From Methylobacterium goesingense (GTDB lineage: Bacteria; Pseudomonadota; Alphaproteobacteria; Rhizobiales; Beijerinckiaceae), in the NCBI RefSeq assembly GCF_022179225.1, contig NZ_BPQL01000016.1, forward strand, positions 1 to 64,000: a DNA stretch of 64,000 bases. Direction: 5' to 3'. The position numbers and the translations under genes are program-made. Below are positions 1-8,735 of this stretch, in pieces. Position 1 is the stretch's first letter, and each line of letters starts with the position of its first letter. A model generated the notes under the pieces. It had not been told where the DNA came from. It did not search any database and was given only the letters and a program-made list of their open reading frames with translations.

Positions 1-277
1 CGCGTGCGGCGACCGCCGGTCCGTCTCCACCCGAATGTGTAATGCGACGGCAGCGTGGCAGTCTCGGAGAATCGTGCAGCCGATGGTTCGCGACCGGATC
101 TGTGAGGTGCTGCGAATACGCATGACACCTGTCGCACAGGAGACACGGCCCAAGAATGCCACGGGCATTGCCACATGGAGCAATATCGGGACCGCACGAA
201 CACCGTTAAGGGTTTAGTCCCGCGTACGGCGACCGCCGGTCCGCATCCACCCGAATTTGAGATGCGACGGCGGCGTC
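1..277. repeat. Imperfect direct repeat upstream of the DUF47-pit operon
   Basis: Two copies of a roughly 56-bp sequence lie at about 1-56 and 221-276, matching at 49 of 56 positions by eye. Both contain the odd palindrome GACCG-C-CGGTC and both share the CACCCGAAT and ATGCGACGG blocks. The second copy ends about 30 bp before the DUF47 start codon, next to a GGGAG ribosome binding site at 296-300. I see no credible gene in 1-307. The two copies could be duplicated regulator sites or a small interspersed repeat. The first copy touches the window edge and may extend further left. Confidence 0.6.
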
Positions 278-307
278 CGGCATCCGGACCGTCATGGGAG
301 TTCGTGA

Positions 308-964
308 ATGCTCGGCTGGTTCAAGGCCCTGATGCCCAGGGAAGATCGCTTCTTCGATCTGTTCGCGCGGCATTCCCAGACGCTGGTTGCCGGGGCCGAA
401 GCGCTCCAGGGCGTGCTGGAGGGCGGTGAGTCCGTGCCGCGCTACTGCCAGGTCATCGTGGATCGCGAGCACGAGGCCGACGGGATCACCGCCGAGGTGC
501 TGCTGGCTGTGCGCCGCAGCTTCATCACCCCCTTCGACCGGGGCGACATCAAGGACCTGATCCAGTCGATGGACGATGCCATCGACCAGATGAACAAGAC
601 GGTGAAGACCATCGCGCTCTACGAGGTCCGCAGCTTCGAGCCCCTAATGCGCGAGATGGGCGGGACGGTCATCGAAGCGGCGCGCCTCACCGCCGAAGCG
701 ATCCCCTTGCTTACCGCGATCGACAAGCACGCTGCCCGCCTCAACACCCTCACCGAGCAGATCACCCGCGTGGAGGGGCGCTCGGACGAGATGCAGGAGC
801 GCGGTCTCAAGGCCCTCTACCAGGCTCACCGCAAGGATGGCGGCGACGGCGACACCATGGCCTACCTCATCGGCGCCGAGATCTATGGCCACCTGGAGGA
901 TGTCGTCGACCGTTTCGAAGACGTCGCCAACGAGATCAGCGGCATCGTAATCGAGAACGTTTGA
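308..964 (+). CDS. DUF47 (PhoU-like) protein, accessory to Pit phosphate transporter
   Basis: The 218-residue protein is all-helical in character, with many charged heptad-like stretches and no membrane segment or signal peptide. It is of the usual length for DUF47 proteins, which resemble PhoU and are typically encoded beside low-affinity Pit transporters. The start is set by GGGAG at 296-300, seven bases before ATG. The stop lies only 4 bases before the pit start, so the two are almost certainly one transcription unit. Family knowledge suggests it binds and modulates the transporter on the cytoplasmic side. The biochemical role is not proven for this family, so the functional call is inference. 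Confidence 0.88.
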   Translation: MLGWFKALMPREDRFFDLFARHSQTLVAGAEALQGVLEGGESVPRYCQVIVDREHEADGITAEVLLAVRRSFITPFDRGDIKDLIQSMDDAIDQMNKTVKTIALYEVRSFEPLMREMGGTVIEAARLTAEAIPLLTAIDKHAARLNTLTEQITRVEGRSDEMQERGLKALYQAHRKDGGDGDTMAYLIGAEIYGHLEDVVDRFEDVANEISGIVIENV

Positions 965-968
965 GGCG

Positions 969-1976
969 ATGACCGAAGTCACCCTCGCCTTCCCGCTCCT
1001 CGTCGGCCTGATCGCGGTCGCGCTGCTGTTCGATTTCCTGAACGGCCTGCACGACGCGGCCAATTCCATCGCCACCATCGTGTCGACGCGGGTGCTGCGC
1101 CCGCAATACGCGGTGCTCTGGGCCGCGTTCTTTAATTTCATCGCGTTCCTGTTCTTCGGTCTGCACGTGGCGCAGACGCTCGGAACCGGCATCATTGATG
1201 CGGGAATCGTGACCCCGCAGGTCATCTTCAGTGCTCTCGTGGGCGCGATCGTCTGGAACGTCGTCACCTGGATCTTCGGCATTCCGTCGAGTTCGTCGCA
1301 CGCGCTCGTGGGCGGCCTCCTGGGGGCGGGCCTGACGAAAGTCGGGCTCAGCGCTGTGGTTTGGAGCGGGGTCCTGAAGACGGCGGCGGCCATCGTGCTC
1401 TCACCGCTCGTCGGCTTCCTGCTGGCGCTGCTGCTGGTGCTGATCGTCTCCTGGATCTGCCGGCGCGCGACGCCCTTCGGGGTCGACCGCACGTTCCGCA
1501 TCCTGCAATTCGCCTCCGCCTCCCTCTACTCCCTGGGGCATGGCGGCAACGACGCACAGAAGACCATGGGGATCATCGCCCTCCTGCTCTACTCGCAAGG
1601 GTATCTCGGGGGCGAGTTCCATGTCCCCCTCTGGGTCGTGCTCTCCTGCCACGGCGCCATCGCGCTCGGCACCCTCAGCGGGGGCTGGCGCATCGTTCAC
1701 ACGATGGGCTCGAAGCTGACGCGGCTCAACCCGATGCAGGGCTTCTGCGCCGAGACCGGCGGCGCGATCACGCTCTTCGCCGCGACCTTCGCGGGGGTGC
1801 CGGTCTCGACCACCCACACGATCACGGGAGCCATCGTCGGCGTCGGCGCGGCACGCCGGACCTCCGCCGTGCGTTGGGGCGTTGCCAGCAACATCGTCGT
1901 CGCCTGGGTGTTGACCTTGCCGGCGGCGGGACTGGTCTCGGCAGCCTGCTACGCGATCACCACCCTGTTCCGCTAG
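969..1976 (+). CDS. pit: Low-affinity inorganic phosphate transporter, Pit family
   Basis: The 335-residue protein is very hydrophobic, with about ten predicted membrane spans. It carries the two family signatures: GLHDAANSIAT near residue 27 and GGNDAQKTMGI near residue 194, the inverted-repeat phosphate-binding motifs of PiT transporters. A second conserved element, PVSTTHTITGAIVGVG, sits near residue 278. It would symport metal-phosphate with protons across the inner membrane. It follows the DUF47 gene after 4 bases. The length is typical of the short bacterial Pit form found with DUF47 partners; E. coli PitA is about 500 residues. Confidence 0.94.
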   Translation: MTEVTLAFPLLVGLIAVALLFDFLNGLHDAANSIATIVSTRVLRPQYAVLWAAFFNFIAFLFFGLHVAQTLGTGIIDAGIVTPQVIFSALVGAIVWNVVTWIFGIPSSSSHALVGGLLGAGLTKVGLSAVVWSGVLKTAAAIVLSPLVGFLLALLLVLIVSWICRRATPFGVDRTFRILQFASASLYSLGHGGNDAQKTMGIIALLLYSQGYLGGEFHVPLWVVLSCHGAIALGTLSGGWRIVHTMGSKLTRLNPMQGFCAETGGAITLFAATFAGVPVSTTHTITGAIVGVGAARRTSAVRWGVASNIVVAWVLTLPAAGLVSAACYAITTLFR

Positions 1977-1991
1977 ACGATCGGGTTCGCC

Positions 1992-2399
1992 GTGCCGTCC
2001 TCATCCCCGAAAGGCGCCAAGGCTGCGCCGAAGAAGAATACGCCGAGGACGGTCGCACAGGCGAAGGCCGAGCCCAAAGCCCTGAAGGCGAAAACCCAGG
2101 ACGCAAAACTCCAACCGGCGAAGGCGCCGGGGCCAGAGGCCCCTCCACCCAAGGCGCCATCCCTGAAACTGAAGCCGGCCAAGGCGCCCTCCCCCAAGGC
2201 GCATACCTTCCTCGTCGGCGTGAAACGCCGGCGCGAAGCCTTGCGCGTCTATGCGGTGCTCACGGTGTCGGAAGCGGTGGCACTGGCCATCGTCGAGGCG
2301 GTGAGCGGCGAGGACGTCACGGTCGAGCCGGTCGGGCGCCTCTCGAAGAAGCTGGCCCGACCGCTCAAGCTTCTGACCGGCGAGCCGCGCCTGATCTGA
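1992..2399 (+). CDS. Small basic Lys/Ala/Pro-rich hypothetical protein
   Basis: The 135-residue protein starts at GTG 1992, 15 bases after the pit stop. Residues 1-70 are low-complexity and rich in Lys, Ala and Pro, built from loose repeats of the type KAPxPKAP, so probably disordered and nucleic-acid or membrane binding by charge. Residues 71-135 form a more ordered domain (FLVGVKRRREALRVYAVL onward) that I do not recognise. Same-strand proximity to pit suggests co-transcription. Composition alone could mimic coding in GC-rich DNA, but the non-repetitive C-terminal part and the placement favour a real gene. No function is assigned. Confidence 0.6.
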   Translation: MPSSSPKGAKAAPKKNTPRTVAQAKAEPKALKAKTQDAKLQPAKAPGPEAPPPKAPSLKLKPAKAPSPKAHTFLVGVKRRREALRVYAVLTVSEAVALAIVEAVSGEDVTVEPVGRLSKKLARPLKLLTGEPRLI

Positions 2400-2410
2400 G
2401 ACGGGTCATA

Positions 2411-2525
2411 CCAAATCCGTTTGATCCCCTCGGGATGGCGGATTTGGACTTCGCTCAAGCGCCGCGCGGGCTTGCTGATACGTCATTCGCTTTGATCACG
2501 CTTTGATCAAGTGGATGACGTATCA
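2411..2525. repeat. Palindromic REP-like intergenic element before lepA 3' end
   Basis: This 115-bp stretch is densely symmetric. A first hairpin at 2411-2447 pairs CCAAATCCG with CGGATTTGG and, inside it, ATCCC with GGGAT. A second dyad pairs TGATACGTCAT (2476-2486) with ATGACGTATCA (2515-2525). Its loop holds an exact 11-bp tandem duplication, CGCTTTGATCA at 2488-2498 and 2499-2509. The right arm covers the lepA stop codon. It lies between converging genes, so it may act as a two-way terminator. The multi-part symmetry looks more like a REP/BIME-type interspersed element than a simple terminator. Confidence 0.55.
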
Positions 2526-4328
2526 GTCGTCCATCTTCAGGGCGGCGATGAACGCCTCCTGCGGGATCTCGACCTTGCCGAATTGGCGCATCTTCTTCTT
2601 GCCCTCCTTCTGCTTGTCGAGGAGCTTGCGCTTGCGGGAGATGTCGCCGCCGTAGCACTTGGCGGTCACGTCCTTCGAGAGGGCCTTGATGGTCTCGCGG
2701 GCGATGATCTTGCCGCCCAATGCCGCCTGCACCGGGATCTGGAAGAGGTGGCGGGGGATGAGGTCCTTCAGCTTCTCGCACATGGCCCGGCCGCGATGCT
2801 CGGCGCGGGTGCGGTGGACGAGCATGGAGAGCGCGTCCACGGGCTCGGCATTGACGAGGATCGACATCTTCACGAGGTCGCCCTCGCGGTAGTCGGAGAT
2901 GTGATAGTCGAAGCTGGCATAGCCCTTCGAGATCGACTTCAGGCGGTCGTAGAAGTCGAACACCACCTCGTTCAGCGGCAGGTCGTAGACGACCATGGCG
3001 CGTTTTCCGACATAGTTCAGGTCGACCTGGGTGCCGCGCCGGTCCTGGCACAGCTTCAGCACGCCGCCGAGATACTCGTCGGGCGTGAGGATGGTGGCGC
3101 GGATCCACGGCTCCTCGATGGCGGTGATCTTCATCACGTCCGGCATGTCGGCTGGGTTGTGCAGCTCCTTGATGGTGCCGTCCGTCATCTGCAGGCGGTA
3201 GACCACGGAGGGCGCCGTCGAGATCAGGTCGAGGTTGAACTCGCGCTCGAGGCGTTCCTGGATGATCTCGAGGTGCAGCAGCCCGAGGAAGCCGCAGCGG
3301 AAGCCGAACCCCAGGGCCGCGCTGGTCTCCATCTCGTAGGAGAACGAAGCGTCGTTCAGGCGCAGCTTGCTCATCGCGCTGCGCAGGGTCTCGAACTCGG
3401 CCGCGTCCACGGGGAAGAGCCCGCAGAACACCACCGACTGCACGTCCTTGAAGCCCGGCAGCATCTCCTTGCAGGGGCGCTTGTCTTCCGTGAGGGTGTC
3501 GCCGACGCGGGTGTCGGCAACCTCCTTGATCGAGCCGGTGAAGAAGCCGACCTCGCCGGGGCCGAGTTCGCCGATATCGGCCATCTTGGGCCGGAACACG
3601 CCGATCTTGTCGACGCCGTGCACGGCGTCGGCCCGCATCATGCGGATGTTCATGCCCTTCTTCAGCACGCCGTCGACGATGCGCACCAGCACGACGACGC
3701 CGAGATAGACGTCGTACCAGCTGTCGACCAGCAGCGCCTTCAGGGGTGCGTCGCGGTCGCCCTTGGGGGGCGGGAGGCGGGTGACGATGGCCTCCAGCAC
3801 CGCCTCGATGTTGAGGCCGCTTTTCGCCGAGATCGCCACGGCCTCGGAGGCGTCGATGCCGATCACCTCCTCGATCTGGGCGCGGATGCGCTCGGGCTCG
3901 GCGGCCGGCAGGTCGATCTTGTTGAGGACGGGGACGATCTCGTGGTTGGCGTCGAGGGCCTGGTAGACGTTGGCGAGCGTCTGCGCCTCGACGCCCTGGC
4001 TCGCATCCACCACCAGCAACGAGCCTTCACAGGCGGCCAGACTCCGCGACACCTCGTAGGCGAAGTCCACGTGGCCGGGCGTGTCCATCAGGTTGAGGAT
4101 GTAGTCCTTGCCGTCCTCGGCCCGGTATTCCAGGCGCACGGTCTGCGCCTTGATGGTGATGCCGCGCTCCTTCTCGATGTCCATCGAGTCGAGCATCTGT
4201 TCGCTCATGTCGCGCAGCGCCACCGTGCCGGTGGTCTGGATCAGCCGGTCGGCCAGCGTCGACTTACCGTGGTCGATATGCGCGACGATGGAGAAGTTGC
4301 GGATGTTGTCGATGGGGGACGTGGTCAT
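2523..4328 (-). CDS. lepA: Elongation factor 4, ribosome back-translocase LepA
   Basis: The 601-residue protein is a translational GTPase of exactly the expected family length. G1 is AHIDHGKST near residues 16-24, the G2/G3 region includes GITIKAQTV and DTPGHVDF, and G4 is NKID. The C-terminal part has the LepA-specific domain ending in lysine-rich [20 protein letters not shown]4 acts on ribosomes, moving tRNAs back by one position and aiding fidelity or biogenesis under stress. It is transcribed leftwards. The stop codon lies inside the palindromic element at 2411-2525. No neighbouring gene on the same strand suggests an operon. Confidence 0.97.
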   Translation of the reverse strand: MTTSPIDNIRNFSIVAHIDHGKSTLADRLIQTTGTVALRDMSEQMLDSMDIEKERGITIKAQTVRLEYRAEDGKDYILNLMDTPGHVDFAYEVSRSLAACEGSLLVVDASQGVEAQTLANVYQALDANHEIVPVLNKIDLPAAEPERIRAQIEEVIGIDASEAVAISAKSGLNIEAVLEAIVTRLPPPKGDRDAPLKALLVDSWYDVYLGVVVLVRIVDGVLKKGMNIRMMRADAVHGVDKIGVFRPKMADIGELGPGEVGFFTGSIKEVADTRVGDTLTEDKRPCKEMLPGFKDVQSVVFCGLFPVDAAEFETLRSAMSKLRLNDASFSYEMETSAALGFGFRCGFLGLLHLEIIQERLEREFNLDLISTAPSVVYRLQMTDGTIKELHNPADMPDVMKITAIEEPWIRATILTPDEYLGGVLKLCQDRRGTQVDLNYVGKRAMVVYDLPLNEVVFDFYDRLKSISKGYASFDYHISDYREGDLVKMSILVNAEPVDALSMLVHRTRAEHRGRAMCEKLKDLIPRHLFQIPVQAALGGKIIARETIKALSKDVTAKCYGGDISRKRKLLDKQKEGKKKMRQFGKVEIPQEAFIAALKMDD

Positions 4329-4877
4329 CGAGGATGCGATCTCCGGCGCGCGCGGCCCGCCGTCAAGGGACGGACCCGGCGCACGGTCTCATGAGTGAGG
4401 GAAACTGATCGCTCGCAGATAGCAGCGCAGGCCCCGTGCGCCAAGCGCGTGCGCCGAACCGCGATGTTTCAGACCGCGGACGAAGCCGGGCCGCACCCGT
4501 GGGGATGGATGCCCGGCGCTTTGCCGGCGCGACCCCGGTCCGCCGAGGGTATCGGTAGTTGCCAGCATTGACGGAATGCAATCGGCGTGGCGGCCATGGG
4601 GCCGGTCAGGTGATCGCGCCCGCACGGCACCGACGAATGACAGCATTCCGGCCACCAGACCTTCCTTGTTCGCCGCCCACGACATCCCGAAGACCAAGAC
4701 GAAAACAAATCAACCTTCGAATGGTGAAAGGAACCAACGCGATACTATTTCACTCAATATTATTCGCCAATCATGCATAGACGCCGATTTTAAATTATCT
4801 TTAATCATTCAGTATTTATAAAAATTTACAAATAGATCACGGCAGATCTTTCCCGGTTTAACAAAAAGCAAGACTCA
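4329..4877. other. Divergent intergenic region with AT-rich island
   Basis: This 549-bp gap separates lepA from the peroxidase gene. Bases 4329-4680 have the usual high GC and no convincing ORF. From about 4685 to 4877 composition flips to strongly AT-rich (runs such as TTTTAAATTATCTTTAAT and TATTTATAAAAATTTAC). This is unlike anything else in the window and probably holds the promoter of the peroxidase-chemoreceptor genes. A 5-6-5 inverted repeat, AGATC-N6-GATCT, sits at 4834-4849, about 30 bp before the start codon. It is a possible operator. Confidence 0.6.
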
Positions 4878-5891
4878 ATGATTCCATCAGTGCGAAAGCT
4901 CATCCTGTTGGCGGCGAGCGCTTTGGCTCTGGGATTCAATCCGGCGAACGCCCAAGGAATCGAGGCGGAAAAACTGAATTACCGCCGTCCGACCTCGATC
5001 CCGTTTCCAGACGATGCTCCGTATTCGCCTCAGATGGCGACACTCGGCAAGATGCTGTTCTTCGATCCGCGCCTGAGCGGCAAGCAGAACCTCAGCTGCG
5101 CGAGCTGCCACAATCCATCCTTCGGCTTCGAAGTCCCGGTGCCCGGCGCGATCGGAGCGACGAACAAGCCCCTGGCCCGCAAGGCGCCGACCGTACTGAA
5201 CGCAGCCTGGCTTCCGACGCTTTTCTGGGACGGGCGCGCGCCGAACCTCGAAACGCAGGCGATCGGCCCGATCACGGCCAGTGCGGAGATGGACGGGAAG
5301 TTCCCGGAGATCATCGCCCGCCTGAAGGGCACGCCGGAATACGAAGCCTGGTTCGGCAAGCTGTTTCCCCGCGACGGCGTCACCCAGGACAACATCCTGA
5401 CCGCGATCGCCACCTACGAGCGGACGGTGGTGTCGGGATGGGCGCCCTTCGACCGCTGGGTCGAGGGTGACGCGACGGCGATCTCGGCGTCCGCCCAGCG
5501 CGGCTTCGCGGTGTTCACCGGCAAGGGCCAATGCGCGGCCTGCCACGCCGGGTGGAACTTCACCGACAACCAGTTCCACGATCTTGGTATGCAGACGAAG
5601 GACATCGGCCGTGCGGCCTTCGAGCCCGACAACCCGTTGGCCAAACACGCGTTCAAGACGCCGGGCCTGCGCAACCTGACCTACCGCGCCCCCTTCGGCC
5701 ATGCGGGTCAGTTCGCGACTCTCGACCAGATCGTCGCCTTCTACGAGACCGGCGGCATCGTGCGGCCCTCGAAGTCGCCCCTGATGAATCCCTTCCGGCT
5801 CGAATCGCAGGAGCGCGAGGATCTGATCGCCTTCCTGCATTCGCTGACCGCGGAACAGACGCGTATCGCCCTGCCGAACCTGCCGAACTGA
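4878..5891 (+). CDS. Periplasmic di-haem cytochrome c peroxidase (CcpA/MauG family)
   Basis: The 337-residue protein has a signal peptide (about residues 1-25, VRKLILLAASALALG then ANAQ). Two c-type haem sites are visible: CASCH at 74-78 and CAACH at 219-223, the layout of bacterial di-haem peroxidases. It would reduce hydrogen peroxide in the periplasm using a small c-type cytochrome; MauG-like oxidases share the fold, so the substrate is not certain. A weak purine-rich stretch precedes ATG 4878. The stop lies 23 bases before the chemoreceptor gene, so the two are probably co-transcribed from the AT-rich promoter region. Confidence 0.9.
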   Translation: MIPSVRKLILLAASALALGFNPANAQGIEAEKLNYRRPTSIPFPDDAPYSPQMATLGKMLFFDPRLSGKQNLSCASCHNPSFGFEVPVPGAIGATNKPLARKAPTVLNAAWLPTLFWDGRAPNLETQAIGPITASAEMDGKFPEIIARLKGTPEYEAWFGKLFPRDGVTQDNILTAIATYERTVVSGWAPFDRWVEGDATAISASAQRGFAVFTGKGQCAACHAGWNFTDNQFHDLGMQTKDIGRAAFEPDNPLAKHAFKTPGLRNLTYRAPFGHAGQFATLDQIVAFYETGGIVRPSKSPLMNPFRLESQEREDLIAFLHSLTAEQTRIALPNLPN

Positions 5892-5914
5892 CGCCCGAGA
5901 CAGGACGCACCACG

Positions 5915-7576
5915 ATGTCGATCCGCTACAAGATCCTGCTTCCGCTCCTCGGCTTCATGCTCCTGGCGGGCCTCCTGGCCGGTGTCACCGGCCTGCTCGG
6001 TCTCCGGGTGGCCGGCGACCTGTCGACCCTTGCCGAGCGCACGACCGAGGTCAGCGACGCGAGCCGCGCGGCCCGCGACCGCTTCCGCCGCATGGAGGAA
6101 CTCGTCGGCCGCGTCAGCGCGATGACCGACCTCATCGACATGGCGCCGGTCAACGCCGAGTTCACGGCCGCAAGCGACAAGCTGACCGTCCTTCTCGAAA
6201 GCCTGACCACCAATGCCCTGTCCGAGCGGATGCGGATCCTGTCACGAAGCACGGAAGCCGAGGCGGGAGAGTGGCGCAGCGACGCGGAGGTCGTGCTCGG
6301 CCTCCGGTCGGCGCGCGAGGTCCCGACCCTGGAGCGCCTGTCCCAGCGGAGCCAGCAGTTGCGGCAGCACTTCGACGAGGCCGTAACCCTGGCCGCCGAG
6401 GATGCGCGTGCGCAGATTCAGGCGACCCGCGAGGCGACGGCCTGGGAGATCTGGGCGATGCTCGGACTGAGCGGCGCGGCGGTCCTGGCCGGTTCGGGCA
6501 CGGCCTGGTGGCTTGCCGGCAATCTGGCGCGGCCGCTGATGAGGCTGACGGCGGAGACCTCACGCCTCGCTGCCGGCGATACGCGGGTCGACCTCGCGGC
6601 CGCGATCCGCCGGGACGAGATCGGCGACATCGCCCGGGCCGTCGTGGCGATCCGCGACATGTCCCTCGCGAAGGCCGCGCGGCAACTCGAGACCACCGAG
6701 GCCGCACGCATGCGGGCGGAGGAGGTGCGGCGGACCTTGTTGCGTGACCTCGCCGATCGGTTCGAGACGTCCGTCGGCGGGATCGTCGCGGGTGTGTCGC
6801 AGGCCGTGGCCGGCCTTCAGGCCTCATCCGGCTCCATGCGGTCGGCCGTCGAAGGAACGGCCCTGCGCTCCTCCAGCGCGGCGGATGCCGCGCGGCAGAC
6901 CTCCGACAACGTCGACGCCGTGGCGGCCGCGGCGGACGAACTGGGCTCGACGGTGAACGAGATCGGCCGGCAGGTCGTGCAGGCCGCCGGGATCTCGTCG
7001 ACCGCCGTCCACACCGCGACCCGCACCGCCGAGACCATGGCGGCCTTGTCCAACGCCGCGACCCGGATCGGCGACGTCGTCGGCCTGGTGTCGACCATCG
7101 CGGGTCAGACGAACCTGCTGGCCCTCAACGCCACGATCGAGGCGGCCCGCGCCGGAGAGGCGGGCCGTGGCTTCGCGGTCGTGGCGACCGAAGTGAAGGA
7201 ACTGGCCTCCCAGACCGCCAGGGCGACCGAGGACATCGGCCGCCAGATCGGAGCGATCCAGGCGGCCACCAGCGGAGCCGCGCAGGCGATCCAGGAGATC
7301 ACCGCGCAGATCCAGGCGATGAGCGGCGTGACGACGAGCATCGCCAGCGCCATCGAGGAGCAGGGTGTCACCACGCAGGAGATTGTGCGCAGCATGGCGG
7401 AAGCGTCAGCCGGTGCCGGCCAGGTGACGGCCGACATCTCGGAAGTGGCCCATTCGGCGGATGGCGCCGGACAGGCCGCTCACGCCGTGGCGACGGCCGC
7501 CGACGTCCTGGCCGGACAGGCGCGCACGCTGCAGACGGAAATCGACCAGTTCCTGCGCAACGTCCGAGCCGCGTGA
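5915..7576 (+). CDS. Methyl-accepting chemotaxis protein
   Basis: The protein is 553 residues from ATG 5915; reading further upstream in frame would run through the peroxidase gene. It has TM1 at about 8-32, a small periplasmic four-helix-type sensor of about 145 residues, TM2 at about 176-202, a HAMP domain, then a long coiled-coil signalling domain. The conserved hairpin tip GQTNLLALNATIEAARAGE begins near residue 397. It would signal to CheA/CheW; no che genes lie in the window. It sits 23 bases after the di-haem peroxidase, so it may report redox or peroxide state. No C-terminal NWETF-type CheR tether is present. Confidence 0.92.
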   Translation: MSIRYKILLPLLGFMLLAGLLAGVTGLLGLRVAGDLSTLAERTTEVSDASRAARDRFRRMEELVGRVSAMTDLIDMAPVNAEFTAASDKLTVLLESLTTNALSERMRILSRSTEAEAGEWRSDAEVVLGLRSAREVPTLERLSQRSQQLRQHFDEAVTLAAEDARAQIQATREATAWEIWAMLGLSGAAVLAGSGTAWWLAGNLARPLMRLTAETSRLAAGDTRVDLAAAIRRDEIGDIARAVVAIRDMSLAKAARQLETTEAARMRAEEVRRTLLRDLADRFETSVGGIVAGVSQAVAGLQASSGSMRSAVEGTALRSSSAADAARQTSDNVDAVAAAADELGSTVNEIGRQVVQAAGISSTAVHTATRTAETMAALSNAATRIGDVVGLVSTIAGQTNLLALNATIEAARAGEAGRGFAVVATEVKELASQTARATEDIGRQIGAIQAATSGAAQAIQEITAQIQAMSGVTTSIASAIEEQGVTTQEIVRSMAEASAGAGQVTADISEVAHSADGAGQAAHAVATAADVLAGQARTLQTEIDQFLRNVRAA

Positions 7577-7602
7577 GCGGATCGCCGGTCCCGGGCGACG
7601 GC

Positions 7603-8394
7603 CTATTCGGCCTTCGCCTCGCCCCGGCGCGCCTCGGTCGCCATCGTCACCAGCACCTTGCGCAAGGCACCCATCTCACGAACCGGCTCCGGGTATAGCA
7701 CCCGCGAGGTCCGGTCCGCGGCTAGAAGGTCCATGCCCTCCGGATCGAGGCCGGTGAGGCGCCAGGGGCCCGGCTCGGCGCCGGAGGCGACGGCGTAGAG
7801 CGCGAGGGCGTCGGCGTGATCGGCGTTCATGTGCTCGACGGCGCCGGCCTCGCCGGCCACGAGCCCTTCGGCGCCCGCGAGATCGAGGCGCAGTTCATCC
7901 GCCCTCAGCACAGCGGCCTTGGCAAAGCCCCCGTTGAGATGCCCGGCGCCCGGCTCCAGGGCGAAGAACCCGAAATCCGGAAAGTCCGCGTACAGCTTGG
8001 ATTTCGGGTGCCGCGCGACGAAGCGGGCGCGGGCGCGCGGTTCGGCCGTCTGCGTCACGCGCCCCGTCACCGTCAGGCGCGGATGCGCGAGCGGGTCGCC
8101 CTTGCCGCCGGCGCTGAACAGCAGCGAGGCGCGCGGGTCGGCCAGCAGATTGCGGGTGTGCGCCGAGAGGCGCGAGAGCAGCATCAGGGGGGTGCCGTCG
8201 ACGTCCGTGGCGATGGTCACCAGGGAGACGAAGGGCGTCCCGTCCTCCGGATCGAGGGTGGCGAGCGCGCCCGAGCGGATCGAGCGCAGGAGATGGCGGG
8301 CCAGCCCGATCGCGTCGAATGGCGCCTCGGCGGCCGGCAGCGGCACCGCCGGCCCGCGCCGCTCGCCTCCCGTGTTCGTCTCGCCTTCGGCCAT
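7603..8394 (-). CDS. HugZ-like / pyridoxamine-5'-phosphate-oxidase-fold protein with DUF2470
   Basis: The 263-residue protein has an N-terminal split-barrel flavin-reductase-like domain (residues about 25-170, with ALATLDPEDGTPFVSLVT) and a C-terminal DUF2470 part containing EHMNADHADALALYA. This combination is that of HugZ and related haem-utilisation proteins, which bind haem or flavin. No classical haem-uptake gene is near, so haem degradation is only a possibility. It converges with the chemoreceptor gene, 26 bases apart, and diverges from chvI. Ending in a short charged tail, it appears intact and of normal length. Confidence 0.82.
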   Translation of the reverse strand: MAEGETNTGGERRGPAVPLPAAEAPFDAIGLARHLLRSIRSGALATLDPEDGTPFVSLVTIATDVDGTPLMLLSRLSAHTRNLLADPRASLLFSAGGKGDPLAHPRLTVTGRVTQTAEPRARARFVARHPKSKLYADFPDFGFFALEPGAGHLNGGFAKAAVLRADELRLDLAGAEGLVAGEAGAVEHMNADHADALALYAVASGAEPGPWRLTGLDPEGMDLLAADRTSRVLYPEPVREMGALRKVLVTMATEARRGEAKAE

Positions 8395-8735
8395 GGATAC
8401 TCCCCCGATTCGATGCCCGCGAACCGGCGCTCAGGCCGCGTTCAGCCGGGCGATCATAGCCAGGGTTTCGGGCTCCGCACGAGGGCGCCGGACTGCGGCC
8501 CGTTGGCATCAGTCAAGCCGCAAACGAACAAACGACCGAGGTCGCTCGCTTTTATCGCATAGAGTCATTACACAGCCTGACTCTCCGCGCGAACGCGGCC
8601 CGCCTCCCCGGCACGGTCGCCACCGCGTTTTTGCCGATCCCTGCCCACCGTCCGCGACGGGGGACGGGGTGGGATGCGGAGGGGTGGGCGCCATCAGACG
8701 TCCGCCGATCCGCATCCGAGCAACAGGACACGCGC
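8395..8735. other. Divergent promoter region between hugZ-like gene and chvI
   Basis: This 341-bp region contains no credible gene. It holds the least GC-rich stretch of the neighbourhood at 8551-8580. An inverted repeat GAGTCA-N10-TGACTC at 8562-8583 could be an operator or a weak hairpin. The chvI start at 8736 is preceded by ACAGGA. In many rhizobia pckA lies upstream of chvI; no trace of it is seen here. Confidence 0.45.

Noticed and set aside
121..140. Pho-box-like sequence and the exact dyad CCTGT-CGC-ACAGG upstream of DUF47-pit
   Set aside because: Only one half resembles CTGTCAT well; the other half matches at about four of seven positions, so PhoB control cannot be supported from sequence.
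2511..4394. Long plus-strand ORF of 627 codons opposite lepA
   Set aside because: It is an antisense reading of a high-GC conserved gene, with Asp/His/Leu/Val-rich shadow composition.
4389..4697. Minus-strand ORF of about 100 codons between lepA and the peroxidase gene
   Set aside because: Composition is random-looking, no ribosome binding site, no recognisable motif, and it lies opposite a promoter-type region.
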